Source: Streptomyces calvus
GTDB taxonomy: Bacteria > Actinomycetota > Actinomycetes > Streptomycetales > Streptomycetaceae
Length of the DNA: 64,000 nt
Direction: 5' to 3'
NCBI RefSeq assembly: GCF_006782915.1
Contig: NZ_VCNP01000011.1
Span: 37,951-101,950 of the forward strand
A program made the translations under genes and the position numbers. Of the stretch, positions 8,992 through 17,208 are shown one piece after another; positions within the stretch are counted from its first letter, which is position 1; every line of letters starts with the position of its first letter. Under the pieces are notes generated by a model that had not been told where the DNA came from, searched no databases, and saw only the letters and a list, made by a program, of their open reading frames with translations.

Positions 8992-9813
8992 GTGGTCATC
9001 CCCGTCCATGACGTGAACCCCGCGCGGCGCACCCCCTGGGTGACGTACGCCCTGCTCGTCGCCAATGTCGTCGTCTTCGTCTTCCTCACGCCCGGCGTCG
9101 TCGGTTCGGTGACCGGCGAGAGCTCTCTCGCGCGGCTGTGCGACCTCCAGGCGTTCCTGGAGCGGTACGCGGTGGTGCCGCAGGAGCTGATCCACCACCG
9201 CATGCCCCGGCTGGTCCCGACCGGCCAGACCGGCGTCGGACCGCAGGGGCCAGGGTGCGTGGTGGGACCGCCCGGCTACGACAAGTCCCCCGAACTGAGC
9301 GTCCTCACGGCGATGTTCCTGCACGGCGGCTGGCTGCACCTGCTGGGCAACATGCTCTTCCTGTGGATCTTCGGCAACAACATCGAGGACCGCCTGGGTC
9401 ACGTCCGCTACCTGCTCTTCTACCTCGTCTGCGGCTACGCGGCCTGCTACGGCTTCTCCCTCCTCGACGCCGGTTCGCACGAACCCCTGATCGGCGCCTC
9501 CGGGGCGATCGCCGGAGTGCTCGGCGCCTATCTGGTGCTCTATCCGAAAGCCCGCGTCTGGGTCCTCGTCCCCTTCCTGGTCTTCCTGCCCCTGCGGCTG
9601 CCCGCCTGGATCGTGCTGGGCCTGTGGTTCGTCCTCCAGGCCGTCTACTCCACCGGGCAGGGCGTCTCCGCCGCCGGCACGGTCGCCTATGTGGCGCACG
9701 TCGTCGGGTTCGCCGTCGGGGCGCTGCTCGCCTGGCCCCTCAAACCCGGCACTCCTCCGCCACCGGAGCCCCGCGGCGTCCTCTTCGGCCGCCGCGCCCG
9801 CCGGACCTGGTAG
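8992..9813 (+). CDS. rhomboid family intramembrane serine protease
   Basis: This 273-residue polytopic membrane protein cleaves substrates within the bilayer. The catalytic Ser170 is in GASGAIAGVLGAY and the catalytic His236 in AHVVGFAVGA. The preceding TM segment carries HGGWLHLLGNMLFLWIFGNN, the characteristic rhomboid motif with Asn in the oxyanion site. A loop of about 60 residues between TM1 and TM2 includes two cysteines. The GTG start gives VIPVHDVNPARRTPWVTYAL as the N-terminus, and upstream codons look non-coding. Substrates are unknown. Confidence 0.9.
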   Translation: MVIPVHDVNPARRTPWVTYALLVANVVVFVFLTPGVVGSVTGESSLARLCDLQAFLERYAVVPQELIHHRMPRLVPTGQTGVGPQGPGCVVGPPGYDKSPELSVLTAMFLHGGWLHLLGNMLFLWIFGNNIEDRLGHVRYLLFYLVCGYAACYGFSLLDAGSHEPLIGASGAIAGVLGAYLVLYPKARVWVLVPFLVFLPLRLPAWIVLGLWFVLQAVYSTGQGVSAAGTVAYVAHVVGFAVGALLAWPLKPGTPPPPEPRGVLFGRRARRTW

Positions 9814-9881
9814 GGGCCGGCCCCGCGCACGGACGGACGGAACGGGAAGAGTGTCCGCCGGCCGGTCCGGGGCGGCCGCGG

Positions 9882-11933
9882 TCAGCCGTTCCCGCCGCGG
9901 TCGACCGGGCCGTCGGCCGGGGCCACGGGCACGCGCACCGCCACCATGGCCACGTCGTCGTCGCCGTCGGTGGTCAGCAGGTCGTCCAGGAGCCGGTCGC
10001 AGAAGGCCTCCAGCGGCAGCCGGACGGCGGTCGCCGCGTGGCGGCGCAGCCGCTCCAGGCCGACGGCCAGGTCCTCGCCGCGGCGCTCCACCAGACCGTC
10101 CGTGTAGAGCAGCAGGGTCGAGCCGGGCGGCAGCGGTTCGGTGGCGCTGGTGTGGTCGGGCTCGGGAACGAGTCCGAGCAGCGGGGAGCGGGCCTCGGTC
10201 AGGAAGCGGGCGTCGCCGTCCGCCGCGACCAGCAGGGGCGGAGGGTGGCCGGCGACCGAGTAGTTGAGCTGGAAGTGGCCGGGGTCGGGGCGTTCGACCC
10301 GGCCCAGGATGCAGGTGGCGGTGCATTCCAGGTAGAGGGTCTGCACGGCGACGTCGAGGCGGCGCAGGATCGTGCCGGTGGGTTCCTGGCGGTCCAGGGT
10401 GAGCCCGCGGAGCATGTTGCGCAGCTGGCTCATGGTGACGGCGGCGGGCAGGTCGTGGCCGGAGACGTCGCCGATGGTGAGGGCGACGGCGTCGTCGCGC
10501 AGCTCGAAGGAGTCGTACCAGTCGCCGCCCACCTCGGCGGCGGCGGTGCTGGGGCGGTAGCGCACGGCGATGCCGAGGTCGGGTACGCGCGGCGGTTCGG
10601 TGAGCAGGCTGCGCTGGAGGGCCAGCGCCACCTGCCGGGTGCGCTGGTACTCCAGGGCGTTGCGCAGCGGGGTGTGGGAGCGTTTCAGCACCATCCGCAG
10701 CAGGCTGATGTCGGTGGGGCCCAGGGGGGTGCGGTCGCCGCAGACGGAGGCGGTGACGAGGGCGGCGGTGGTGCCGTCCACGACGACGGGGAACAGGACG
10801 ACGCTGTTGGCGCCGTCGGCGAGCCAGGGTTCGCTGTCGGGCGGGACGAGGTCGGGCGGCGGTGAGCCGGGCGGGAAGACGGCGTGGACCGGGCGTCGCC
10901 CGTCGGCGGCGCGGGCGAGCGGGCTGCCGGACTCCAGGTGCATCTCGTGGTGCGGGGGCAGGTCGGGCAGCCCGTCGCGGTGGACGGCGGCGACGCGGTC
11001 GGCGGTGAGCGCGGTGCCCGGCAGGCGGTGCAGGGCCTGCGGCAGGACGTAGATCGTGCAGTTGTCGGCGATCTCCGGCACGATCACCCCGGCCAGGGCG
11101 GCCAGCATCTCGTCCAGGCGGACGATGCCGGCCGTCGCGGCGCTCGCGCGGGCCAGGAGTTCCGCACGGCGGGCCTCCTGCCACTCCTGCTCGATGTCCG
11201 TGCAGGTGCCCACCCATTCCACGACCGTGTCGCCGTCGCGGACGGGTGCGGCCTCGACGGCGAAGTGCCGGTAGTCGCCCGCGGCCGTGCGCAGCCGGTA
11301 CGTGTAGGTCACGTGCGATGCCTGCTCGGCCAGGGCGCGCTGCCACACCTCGGCGGCGGTGGCGCGGTCGTCCGGGTGGATGGCGTCGATGTATCCCTCG
11401 CCGCGGAACTCCTCCCAGCTCTGCCCGGTCACGCGCTGCCAGCCGGGGCTCGGCTCGGTGACGCCGCCCTTGGGGCCGGTCACCCACACCATCTGCGATC
11501 CGGCGCTGACCAGGCTGCGGTAGCGCAGCAGGGCGCGGCGGCGTTCCTCGGACAGCACGCGGATGCGTTCGGCGCTGGTCACCCGCTCGGTGGTCTCCAC
11601 GAGCACGCCGAGCACGCCGGGCCGGCCGTCGCTCGTCGTGGCGTGCGAGAAGCTGAACGAGAAGTAGCGCGTCCCGCCGCCGGGGCCGTCGGCGAAGTCC
11701 AGGTCGATGGGCGCGTCGATGAGCACCTCGGCCGTGCCCGTGGCGAAGACCCGGTCCAGGATGTCGAGGTAGCCGGACTGCGCGAGGTCCGGGAAGGCCT
11801 CGCGCACGGTCCGGCCGAGCGGCCGGTCGCCGAACGTCTTGCGGTGGACCTCGTTGGTGTACGCCAGCCGGTGCTCCGGTCCTTCGGTGAACACCACACC
11901 GATCGGAGCAGGGTCGAACATCTCCAGCCTCAT
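9882..11933 (-). CDS. PAS/PAS/GAF-domain SpoIIE-type serine phosphatase
   Basis: This 683-residue cytosolic sensor-phosphatase has a PAS domain (about 1-125, starting at FDPAPIGVVFTEG), a second PAS/PAC (about 145-270, EPSPGWQRVTGQSWEEFRGE), a GAF-like domain (about 285-440) and a C-terminal PP2C/SpoIIE domain (about 450-680). Metal-binding acidic motifs are intact: EVGGDWYD, IGDVSGHDLPAA, LYTDGLVERRGEDL and the terminal DDDVAMVAVRV. No HATPase_c kinase domain is attached. Streptomyces encodes many such proteins, thought to dephosphorylate anti-anti-sigma factors. It lies 102 bp downstream of hemE on the same strand and may be partly co-transcribed. The signal sensed is unknown. Confidence 0.9.
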   Translation of the reverse strand: MRLEMFDPAPIGVVFTEGPEHRLAYTNEVHRKTFGDRPLGRTVREAFPDLAQSGYLDILDRVFATGTAEVLIDAPIDLDFADGPGGGTRYFSFSFSHATTSDGRPGVLGVLVETTERVTSAERIRVLSEERRRALLRYRSLVSAGSQMVWVTGPKGGVTEPSPGWQRVTGQSWEEFRGEGYIDAIHPDDRATAAEVWQRALAEQASHVTYTYRLRTAAGDYRHFAVEAAPVRDGDTVVEWVGTCTDIEQEWQEARRAELLARASAATAGIVRLDEMLAALAGVIVPEIADNCTIYVLPQALHRLPGTALTADRVAAVHRDGLPDLPPHHEMHLESGSPLARAADGRRPVHAVFPPGSPPPDLVPPDSEPWLADGANSVVLFPVVVDGTTAALVTASVCGDRTPLGPTDISLLRMVLKRSHTPLRNALEYQRTRQVALALQRSLLTEPPRVPDLGIAVRYRPSTAAAEVGGDWYDSFELRDDAVALTIGDVSGHDLPAAVTMSQLRNMLRGLTLDRQEPTGTILRRLDVAVQTLYLECTATCILGRVERPDPGHFQLNYSVAGHPPPLLVAADGDARFLTEARSPLLGLVPEPDHTSATEPLPPGSTLLLYTDGLVERRGEDLAVGLERLRRHAATAVRLPLEAFCDRLLDDLLTTDGDDDVAMVAVRVPVAPADGPVDRGGNG

Positions 11934-12035
11934 GCGGCCTCCACCTGCCCGTTCCGGAAGGTGAACCTCATGGTCAGCGTATGCCCAGTACCCCTGCTCC
12001 GCGTTCCGACCCGTCCCCGGCCGGCCGGGCGGCGG

Positions 12036-13130
12036 TCAGCGCGCGGTGCGGGTGTGCACGTACTCCACCAGCCGGGTCAGGGCGTCCGGGTCGGTGGACG
12101 GCATGACGCCGTGGCCGAGGTTGAAGACGTGGCCCTCCAGGCCGGCCGCCGCGTCCAGGACCTCCTGGGCCTTCGTCTCGACGGCCTCACGGCCGGCGAA
12201 CAGCACGGTCGGGTCGAGGTTGCCCTGGAGCGCCTTGCCGGGGCCGACGCGGCGGGCGGCCTCGTCCAGCGGGACACGCCAGTCGACGCCCACGACGTCC
12301 GCGCCGGCCTCGCCCAGCAGGCCGAGCAGCTCACCGGTGCCGACACCGAAGTGGATGCGCGGGACGCCGTGGCCGGCCACCGCGCGGAACACCTTCGCCG
12401 AGGCCGGCATCACCGAGCGCCGGTAGTCGGCCGGGGCGAGCGCGCCGGCCCAGGAGTCGAACAGCTGGACCGCCGAGGCGCCGGCCTCGATCTGCACCTT
12501 CAGGAACGCGGCCGTGATGTCGGCGAGGCGGTCGAGCAGGTCGGCCCACAGCTCGGGGTCGCCGTACATCATGGCCTTGGCGTTCTCGTACGTACGGGAC
12601 GGGCCGCCCTCGACGAGGTAGCTCGCCAGGGTGAACGGGGCGCCCGCGAAGCCGATCAGCGGGGTGGGGCCGAGTTCCCGGGTGAGCATCCCGATCGCCT
12701 CGGTGACGTAGGTGACGTCCTCGCGGGTGAGGTCGCGCAGCCGGTCGAGGTCGGCGCGGGTGCGGACCGGCTGCTCGACGACCGGGCCGACGCCGGGCTT
12801 GATGTCGAGGTCGATGCCGATGGCCTTGAGCGGGACGACGATGTCGCTGAAGAAGATCGCCGCGTCGACGTGGTGGCGGCGCACCGGCTGGAGCGTGATC
12901 TCGGTGACGAGGTCGGGACGCATGCAGGAGTCGAGCATGCCGATGCCCTCGCGCACCTTGCGGTACTCCGGCAGTGAGCGCCCGGCCTGCCGCATGAACC
13001 ACACCGGGGTGTGCGGCACGGGTTCGCGCCGGCAGGCCTTGAGGAAGGCTGATTCCTGGACCGCGTCGTCCTTGACGGCGTCGGAGGTCGCTGTCGGGGT
13101 CTGGCCCGTCGGGGTTGCGTTGGCACTCAC
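12036..13130 (-). CDS. hemE: uroporphyrinogen III decarboxylase HemE
   Basis: This 364-residue cytosolic enzyme removes four acetate carboxyls from uroporphyrinogen III to give coproporphyrinogen III, the substrate of HemY. It has the N-terminal signature [15 protein letters not shown] (substrate-binding Arg residues), [11 protein letters not shown] with the catalytic Asp, and the second signature [17 protein letters not shown]. The GTG at 13130 ([11 protein letters not shown]) gives a normal length with a short Ser/Thr-rich extension; longer in-frame extensions are Arg-rich and unlikely. It is divergent from the DUF3000 gene, 145 bp away. Confidence 0.94.
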   Translation of the reverse strand: MSANATPTGQTPTATSDAVKDDAVQESAFLKACRREPVPHTPVWFMRQAGRSLPEYRKVREGIGMLDSCMRPDLVTEITLQPVRRHHVDAAIFFSDIVVPLKAIGIDLDIKPGVGPVVEQPVRTRADLDRLRDLTREDVTYVTEAIGMLTRELGPTPLIGFAGAPFTLASYLVEGGPSRTYENAKAMMYGDPELWADLLDRLADITAAFLKVQIEAGASAVQLFDSWAGALAPADYRRSVMPASAKVFRAVAGHGVPRIHFGVGTGELLGLLGEAGADVVGVDWRVPLDEAARRVGPGKALQGNLDPTVLFAGREAVETKAQEVLDAAAGLEGHVFNLGHGVMPSTDPDALTRLVEYVHTRTAR

Positions 13131-13262
13131 GTCGGCAAGTCTCGCACGACCGGCGGACGGGCCCGGACCGCAGGGCACCGGGTGCAGGCCACCCCTGGTG
13201 CAGGATCCGGCCAGCGCGGGGCGGCGCGGGTGTCCCTCCCTGCGCCGGGAGCGCGTTCCGCT

Positions 13263-13268
13263 TAATCT
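13263..13268 (+). promoter_or_regulatory. probable -10 element of leaderless DUF3000 transcript
   Basis: TAATCT lies 7 nt before the ATG at 13276, with no ribosome site between them. This suggests transcription starts at or next to the start codon. Confidence 0.5.
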
Positions 13269-13275
13269 TCCCCGC

Positions 13276-13950
13276 ATGGCTGCGGCTCAGGGACGACTGT
13301 CGGACGGCGCTGGCGATATGGACGAACCGAAGGGGACCGAGGGTGGGCTCGGGCACGGGGGCGCGCCTCCGCTGCCCTTCCAGGCCGCTGTCGACGCGCT
13401 GCGCGGCGCGCGGCTGCGGCCGCAGATCGAGGTGGATCCGGCGCCCGCGCCGAAGCGGCTCGCTCCGCACGCGTACGCGTTGGAGGCGGCGGTCGTCGAC
13501 GGCGAGCAGGACCTGGCCGACGGCCGGCTGGTGCTGCTGTACGACCCGGCCGGGCACGAGGCCTGGCGGGGTGCCTTCCGGCTGGTGACGCTGGTGCGCG
13601 CGGAGCTGGAGCCGGAGATGGCGGCGGATCCGCTGCTGCCCGAGGTGTGCTGGTCGTGGCTGACCGGTGCGCTCGCGGCGCGCGGGCTGGCGTGCGGCGA
13701 GCCGAGCGGCACGGTGACGCGGGCGAGTTCGCACTACTTCGGCGGGCTGGCCGAGCGGCCGGCCGCCTCGCAGATCGAGATCCGGGCCTCGTGGACGCCG
13801 CGTGAAGGGCTGGGCGGGGTGCCGGACACGGCCGCGCACCTGGCCGCGTGGTGCGACCTGCTGGCGCAGGTCGCCGGGCTGCCGCCGGCCGCTCCCGGGG
13901 ACGCGTCGGTGGTGACGCTGCCGCAGCGCAGGGGACCGCAGTCGCGCTGA
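13276..13950 (+). CDS. DUF3000 domain-containing protein
   Basis: This 224-residue soluble protein is conserved in actinobacteria next to hemE, with no established function. The DUF3000 region spans most of the chain ([20 protein letters not shown], then [31 protein letters not shown] and [14 protein letters not shown]). There is no signal peptide or membrane segment. The start at 13276 ([13 protein letters not shown]) suits a leaderless transcript; an internal ATG at 13318 is the alternative. The constant neighbourhood with hemE and rnd is the only functional hint. Confidence 0.82.
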   Translation: MAAAQGRLSDGAGDMDEPKGTEGGLGHGGAPPLPFQAAVDALRGARLRPQIEVDPAPAPKRLAPHAYALEAAVVDGEQDLADGRLVLLYDPAGHEAWRGAFRLVTLVRAELEPEMAADPLLPEVCWSWLTGALAARGLACGEPSGTVTRASSHYFGGLAERPAASQIEIRASWTPREGLGGVPDTAAHLAAWCDLLAQVAGLPPAAPGDASVVTLPQRRGPQSR

Positions 13951-14243
13951 GGTCCCGGCCCGCGTCGGCCGCGGGTTTCCCGCTTCTCGGCGCCGGTAAT
14001 CACCGACGCCGATCTCTTTGTCGATACGGCCACTTTCGGAAGCGTTATGACGCAGAGCGAAACCGTTCGATCTTCGAATGATCGATCGCGCGTCCGAATT
14101 GCACGGATTGTTACTCACCAGATCGTGATCACTTCCTAAAGGACGCCAGGTTTGATGCCGAAGACGACTGTGACCTTGAAAGCACGGTTCGTCCCGGCTT
14201 CACCCCCCACGAGCCGGCCCCGTCCCGCACCCCAGGAGGCCTG
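13951..14243 (+). other. intergenic region before the LuxR-type regulator
   Basis: This 293-nt gap is less GC-rich than its surroundings around 14010-14150. It contains short palindromic stretches (GATCGATC, AGATCGTGATCA) that may be regulatory. No gene, tRNA or clear sigma-70 promoter pair was recognised. A short open frame from 14152 lacks a ribosome site and overlaps the regulator start. Confidence 0.4.
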
Positions 14244-14906
14244 GTGTCCGTTCTCCTCGAGCAGCCCGCAAGCCTGGTCGCCTACCGCCCGAACAAGCCG
14301 ACCGCCATGGTGGTCGTGGCCGACCCCCGCGTCCGTTCCACCGTCACCCGCCACCTGTGGGCGCTCGGTGTCCGTGACGTGATCGAGGCCTCGTCCGTCG
14401 CGGAGGCTCGTCCCCGCATCGGCAACCCCCGCGACATCTGCGTCGCCGAAGTCCACCTGCCGGACGGTTCCGGCCTCACCCTCCTGTCGGAGACCCGCGC
14501 CGCGGGCTGGCCCAACGGCCTCGCCCTGTCCGCCGCCGACGACATCGGCGCCGTGCGCAACGCGCTGGCCGGCGGAGTGAAGGGCTACGTCGTCACCGGC
14601 ACCCGCACCAACCTCGGGCTCCCCACCCGGCCCGGTGCGGCTCCCATCGGCGCCGCCGCCGCGCGCCTGCACCGCCGCCCCCCGGGCGCCCCGAGCCACC
14701 CGGGCGGCTACCGCGAACTGTCCGGCCGTGAGGTCGAGGTGCTGCGGCTGGTGGCGGAGGGCCAGTCGAACAAGGCGATCGGCGTCTCCATGGGCCTGTC
14801 CGCGCTGACCGTCAAGAGCCACCTCGCCCGCATCGCCCGCAAGCTCGGCACGGGCGACCGCGCCGGCATGGTGGCGGTGGCCCTGCGCACCGGCATCATC
14901 CACTGA
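14244..14906 (+). CDS. LuxR/NarL-family response regulator with atypical receiver
   Basis: This 220-residue DNA-binding protein has an N-terminal receiver-like domain (about 18-125) and a C-terminal LuxR-type helix-turn-helix (about 155-215, LSGREVEVLRLVAEGQSNKA, then LTVKSHLARIARKLG). The receiver has only one acidic-pocket residue (VVVADP), and Glu69 (VAEVHLPDGSG) replaces the phospho-accepting Asp, although the conserved Lys in GGVKGYV is kept. Such receivers usually act without phosphorylation, because Glu can mimic Asp-phosphate. No sensor kinase gene is adjacent. A strong AGGAGG site 4 nt before the GTG fixes the start. Targets are unknown. Confidence 0.85.
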   Translation: MSVLLEQPASLVAYRPNKPTAMVVVADPRVRSTVTRHLWALGVRDVIEASSVAEARPRIGNPRDICVAEVHLPDGSGLTLLSETRAAGWPNGLALSAADDIGAVRNALAGGVKGYVVTGTRTNLGLPTRPGAAPIGAAAARLHRRPPGAPSHPGGYRELSGREVEVLRLVAEGQSNKAIGVSMGLSALTVKSHLARIARKLGTGDRAGMVAVALRTGIIH

Positions 14907-15008
14907 CCTCCCCCGACACCGATCCCCCCACCCCCTCCCCTCCGGTTCCGCCCCGGCCACGGACACGCGAACCGCTTCTTTCACCCTCCTGACCGGAATA
15001 CGACCTTC

Positions 15009-15046
15009 AGGCGCCCGTCAACGGAACGTTCCGTCGACGGGCGCCT
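15009..15046 (+). terminator. 38-nt near-perfect palindrome, probable terminator
   Basis: The 19-nt arms 15009-15027 (AGGCGCCCGTC then AACGGAAC) and 15028-15046 match at 18 of 19 positions with no spacer. It lies 100 bp after the regulator stop and 25 bp before the rnd start. There is no T-tract, as is common in Streptomyces. It could equally be a dimeric operator or part of rnd control. Confidence 0.6.
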
Positions 15047-15058
15047 TCGCGGCACGGA

Positions 15059-15064
15059 TACCCT
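15059..15064 (+). promoter_or_regulatory. probable -10 element of leaderless rnd transcript
   Basis: TACCCT sits 6 nt upstream of the GTG at 15071 without any ribosome site. This spacing matches leaderless transcription and is the third such case in the first 16 kb. Confidence 0.45.
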
Positions 15065-15070
15065 TGACAG

Positions 15071-16363
15071 GTGACCGACGCCCACGACACCGCAGCAGAC
15101 AGTCCCCTGCGAACCACCGGAGGCGCCCCTCCGGACGACGACGGATCTTCTGCTGCAGAGGCGCCGATCCCCTTGCTCGAGCCCCGCGAGGGCATTCCGC
15201 CGGTGATCGCGGACGAGGCCGGCCTCGCCGAGGCGGTCGCCGCCTTCGCCGCCGGCACCGGCCCCGTCGCCGTGGACGCCGAGCGTGCCTCCGGCTACCG
15301 CTACGGCCAGCGCGCCTACCTCGTCCAGCTGCGCCGCCAGGGCTCCGGCACGGCGCTGATCGACCCCGTCGCCTGCCCGGACCTGTCCGCTCTGGGCGAG
15401 GCGCTGTCCGGCACCGAGTGGGTGCTGCACGCCGCCACCCAGGACCTGCCGTGCCTGCGCGAGATAGGCATGGTGCCCACCCGCCTGTTCGACACCGAGC
15501 TCGCCGGACGCCTGGCCGGGTTCCCCCGCGTCGGCCTCGGCGCGATGGTCGAGAACGTGCTCGGCTTCGTCCTGGAGAAGGGCCACTCCGCCGTGGACTG
15601 GTCCACCCGTCCGCTGCCCGAGCCCTGGCTGCGCTACGCCGCCCTCGACGTCGAGCTGCTGGTCGACCTGCGGGACGCGCTGGAGAAGGAGCTGGACCGG
15701 CAGGGCAAGCTGGAGTGGGCCCGGCAGGAGTTCGACGCGATCGCCTCGGCACCGCCGCCGGAGCCCCGCAAGGACCCCTGGCGGCGCACCTCCGGCATGC
15801 ACAAGGTGCGCCGGCGCCGGCAGATGGCGGTCGTACGGGAGCTGTGGCAGACCCGCGACAGGATCGCGCAGCGCCGGGACGTCTCCCCCGGCAAGGTGCT
15901 CCCGGACGCCGCGATCGTCGAGGCCGCGCTCGCGCTGCCGGCCAACGTGCACGCGCTGGCCGCGCTGAACGGCTTCGGGCAGCGGGTGGGCCGGCGCCAG
16001 CTGGAGCAGTGGCAGGCGGCCGTCGACCGGGCCAGGGCGCTGAGCGAGTCGCAGCTGCCGCAGCCCGGCCAGCCCGTGACCGGTCCCCCGCCCCCGCGCG
16101 CCTGGGCCGACAAGGACCCGGAGGCCGCGGCCCGGCTGTCCGCGGCCCGCGCGGGCGTGAGCGCGCTGGCGGAACGGCTGAACATGCCGCAGGAGAACCT
16201 GATCACGCCGGACACGGTGCGCCGGGTCTGCTGGGAGCCGCCGCAGACCGTCGACGCGGAGTCCGTCGCGCGGGCGCTGGCCGGCCTCGGGGCCAGGGCC
16301 TGGCAGATCGAGCAGGTCACGCCGGTCCTGGTGGAGGCGCTCACCGCCCGGCCGTCCGCGTAG
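15071..16363 (+). CDS. rnd: ribonuclease D-like 3'-5' exonuclease with HRDC domain
   Basis: This 430-residue DEDDy-type 3'-5' exoribonuclease is probably involved in tRNA or structured RNA 3' trimming. Metal-binding motifs are present: AVDAERASGYRYGQRAYLVQ (DxE), WVLHAATQDLPCL (Asp) and LRYAALDVELL (YxxxD). The HRDC nucleic-acid-binding domain follows at about residues 235-320 (WRRTSGMHKVRRRRQMAVV onwards). The C-terminal 100 residues are actinobacterial. The gene is monocistronic, flanked by hairpins on both sides, and convergent with the sugar permease. Confidence 0.88.
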   Translation: MTDAHDTAADSPLRTTGGAPPDDDGSSAAEAPIPLLEPREGIPPVIADEAGLAEAVAAFAAGTGPVAVDAERASGYRYGQRAYLVQLRRQGSGTALIDPVACPDLSALGEALSGTEWVLHAATQDLPCLREIGMVPTRLFDTELAGRLAGFPRVGLGAMVENVLGFVLEKGHSAVDWSTRPLPEPWLRYAALDVELLVDLRDALEKELDRQGKLEWARQEFDAIASAPPPEPRKDPWRRTSGMHKVRRRRQMAVVRELWQTRDRIAQRRDVSPGKVLPDAAIVEAALALPANVHALAALNGFGQRVGRRQLEQWQAAVDRARALSESQLPQPGQPVTGPPPPRAWADKDPEAAARLSAARAGVSALAERLNMPQENLITPDTVRRVCWEPPQTVDAESVARALAGLGARAWQIEQVTPVLVEALTARPSA

Positions 16364-16380
16364 GGCCGCGGCCGGCCCTA
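16361..16380. terminator. bidirectional hairpin containing both convergent stop codons
   Basis: The perfect 8-bp arms TAGGGCCG (16361-16368) and CGGCCCTA (16373-16380) enclose CGGC. The first three bases are the rnd TAG, and the last three are the TAG of the convergent permease gene read on the other strand. The stem can form in both transcripts. Confidence 0.65.
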
Positions 16381-17208
16381 CTTCGTGGCGCCCCGCATGA
16401 AGCCGTTGTAGATGAAGCGCTGGAGGAAGAGGAAGACGATCAGGGTGGGCAGGATGACCAGGATCGCGCCCGCCGAGATCGTCTCCCAGTGCGCTCCGAA
16501 CGGGCCCTTGAAGCGGAACAGCGACGTCGAGATCACGCCAAGATCTTCGGAGGGCATGTAGAGGAAGGGGATGTAGAAGTCGTTGTAGACGGTGATCCCC
16601 TTCACGATGACCACCGTCGCGATCGCCGGCTTGAGCAGCGGGAAGATCACCTTGCGGTAGACCGTGAAGGCGTTGGCTCCGTCCAGGCGGGCCGCCTCGT
16701 CCAGCGAGACGGGGATGGAGCGGATGAACTGCAGGAAGATGTAGATCGACACGATGTCGGTGCCCATGTAGAGCGCGATCGGCGCCCACAGGCTGTCGAA
16801 CATCCCGAAGCTGTTGACGATCTGGAACGTCGCCACCTGCGTGGTCACGCCGGGAACCAGCGCGGCCAGCAGGAACAGCGCCACGACCAGCTTCCGGAAC
16901 CGGAAGTGGAAGCGGTCGACGGCGTACGCGGTCATCGAGCCGATGAGGATCGTGCCGCCGACGGCGACGACGAGGACGATCGCCGTGTTGCCGAAGGCGG
17001 ACAGCATCTGGCCGTCGCGGAACGCCGTCACGTAGTTGTCGAGGTTCAGCGGGTCGTCGGGCAGGGCGAGGGCGCCGCTGCCGTTGGCCATCTCCTTCGA
17101 GGACTTCAGCGAGGTCAGCAGAACCACGGCGAGCGGCAGCAGCACCACCAGCGTCGCCAGCACCAGCGACAGGTACACCAGGGCCCGGGCCACGGTACGG
17201 CGGGTCAT
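16378..17208 (-). CDS. carbohydrate ABC transporter permease (MalG type)
   Basis: This 276-residue inner-membrane permease of a CUT1 sugar importer has six predicted membrane spans (ALVYLSLVLATLVVLLPLAVVLL first). The cytoplasmic EAA loop is LDEAARLDGANAFTVYRKVIFPLLKP, which contacts the ATPase. Its start overlaps the end of the MalF-type gene, so the three genes from 19474 downwards form one operon. No ATPase gene is present, so a shared MsiK-type ATPase is the likely partner. The divergent beta-mannosidase suggests beta-mannooligosaccharides as substrate. Confidence 0.9.
   Translation of the reverse strand: MTRRTVARALVYLSLVLATLVVLLPLAVVLLTSLKSSKEMANGSGALALPDDPLNLDNYVTAFRDGQMLSAFGNTAIVLVVAVGGTILIGSMTAYAVDRFHFRFRKLVVALFLLAALVPGVTTQVATFQIVNSFGMFDSLWAPIALYMGTDIVSIYIFLQFIRSIPVSLDEAARLDGANAFTVYRKVIFPLLKPAIATVVIVKGITVYNDFYIPFLYMPSEDLGVISTSLFRFKGPFGAHWETISAGAILVILPTLIVFLFLQRFIYNGFMRGATK

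Noticed and set aside
8461..11487. 1008-codon minus-strand frame spanning the rhomboid gene and part of the phosphatase gene
   Set aside because: Only the last 132 codons stand alone with a ribosome site; the rest is a shadow frame of the rhomboid and SpoIIE-type genes.
14152..14382. Short open frame upstream of and overlapping the LuxR-type regulator, possible leader peptide
   Set aside because: No ribosome site, Pro/Ser-rich translation, and it overlaps the strong AGGAGG start of the regulator in a different frame.
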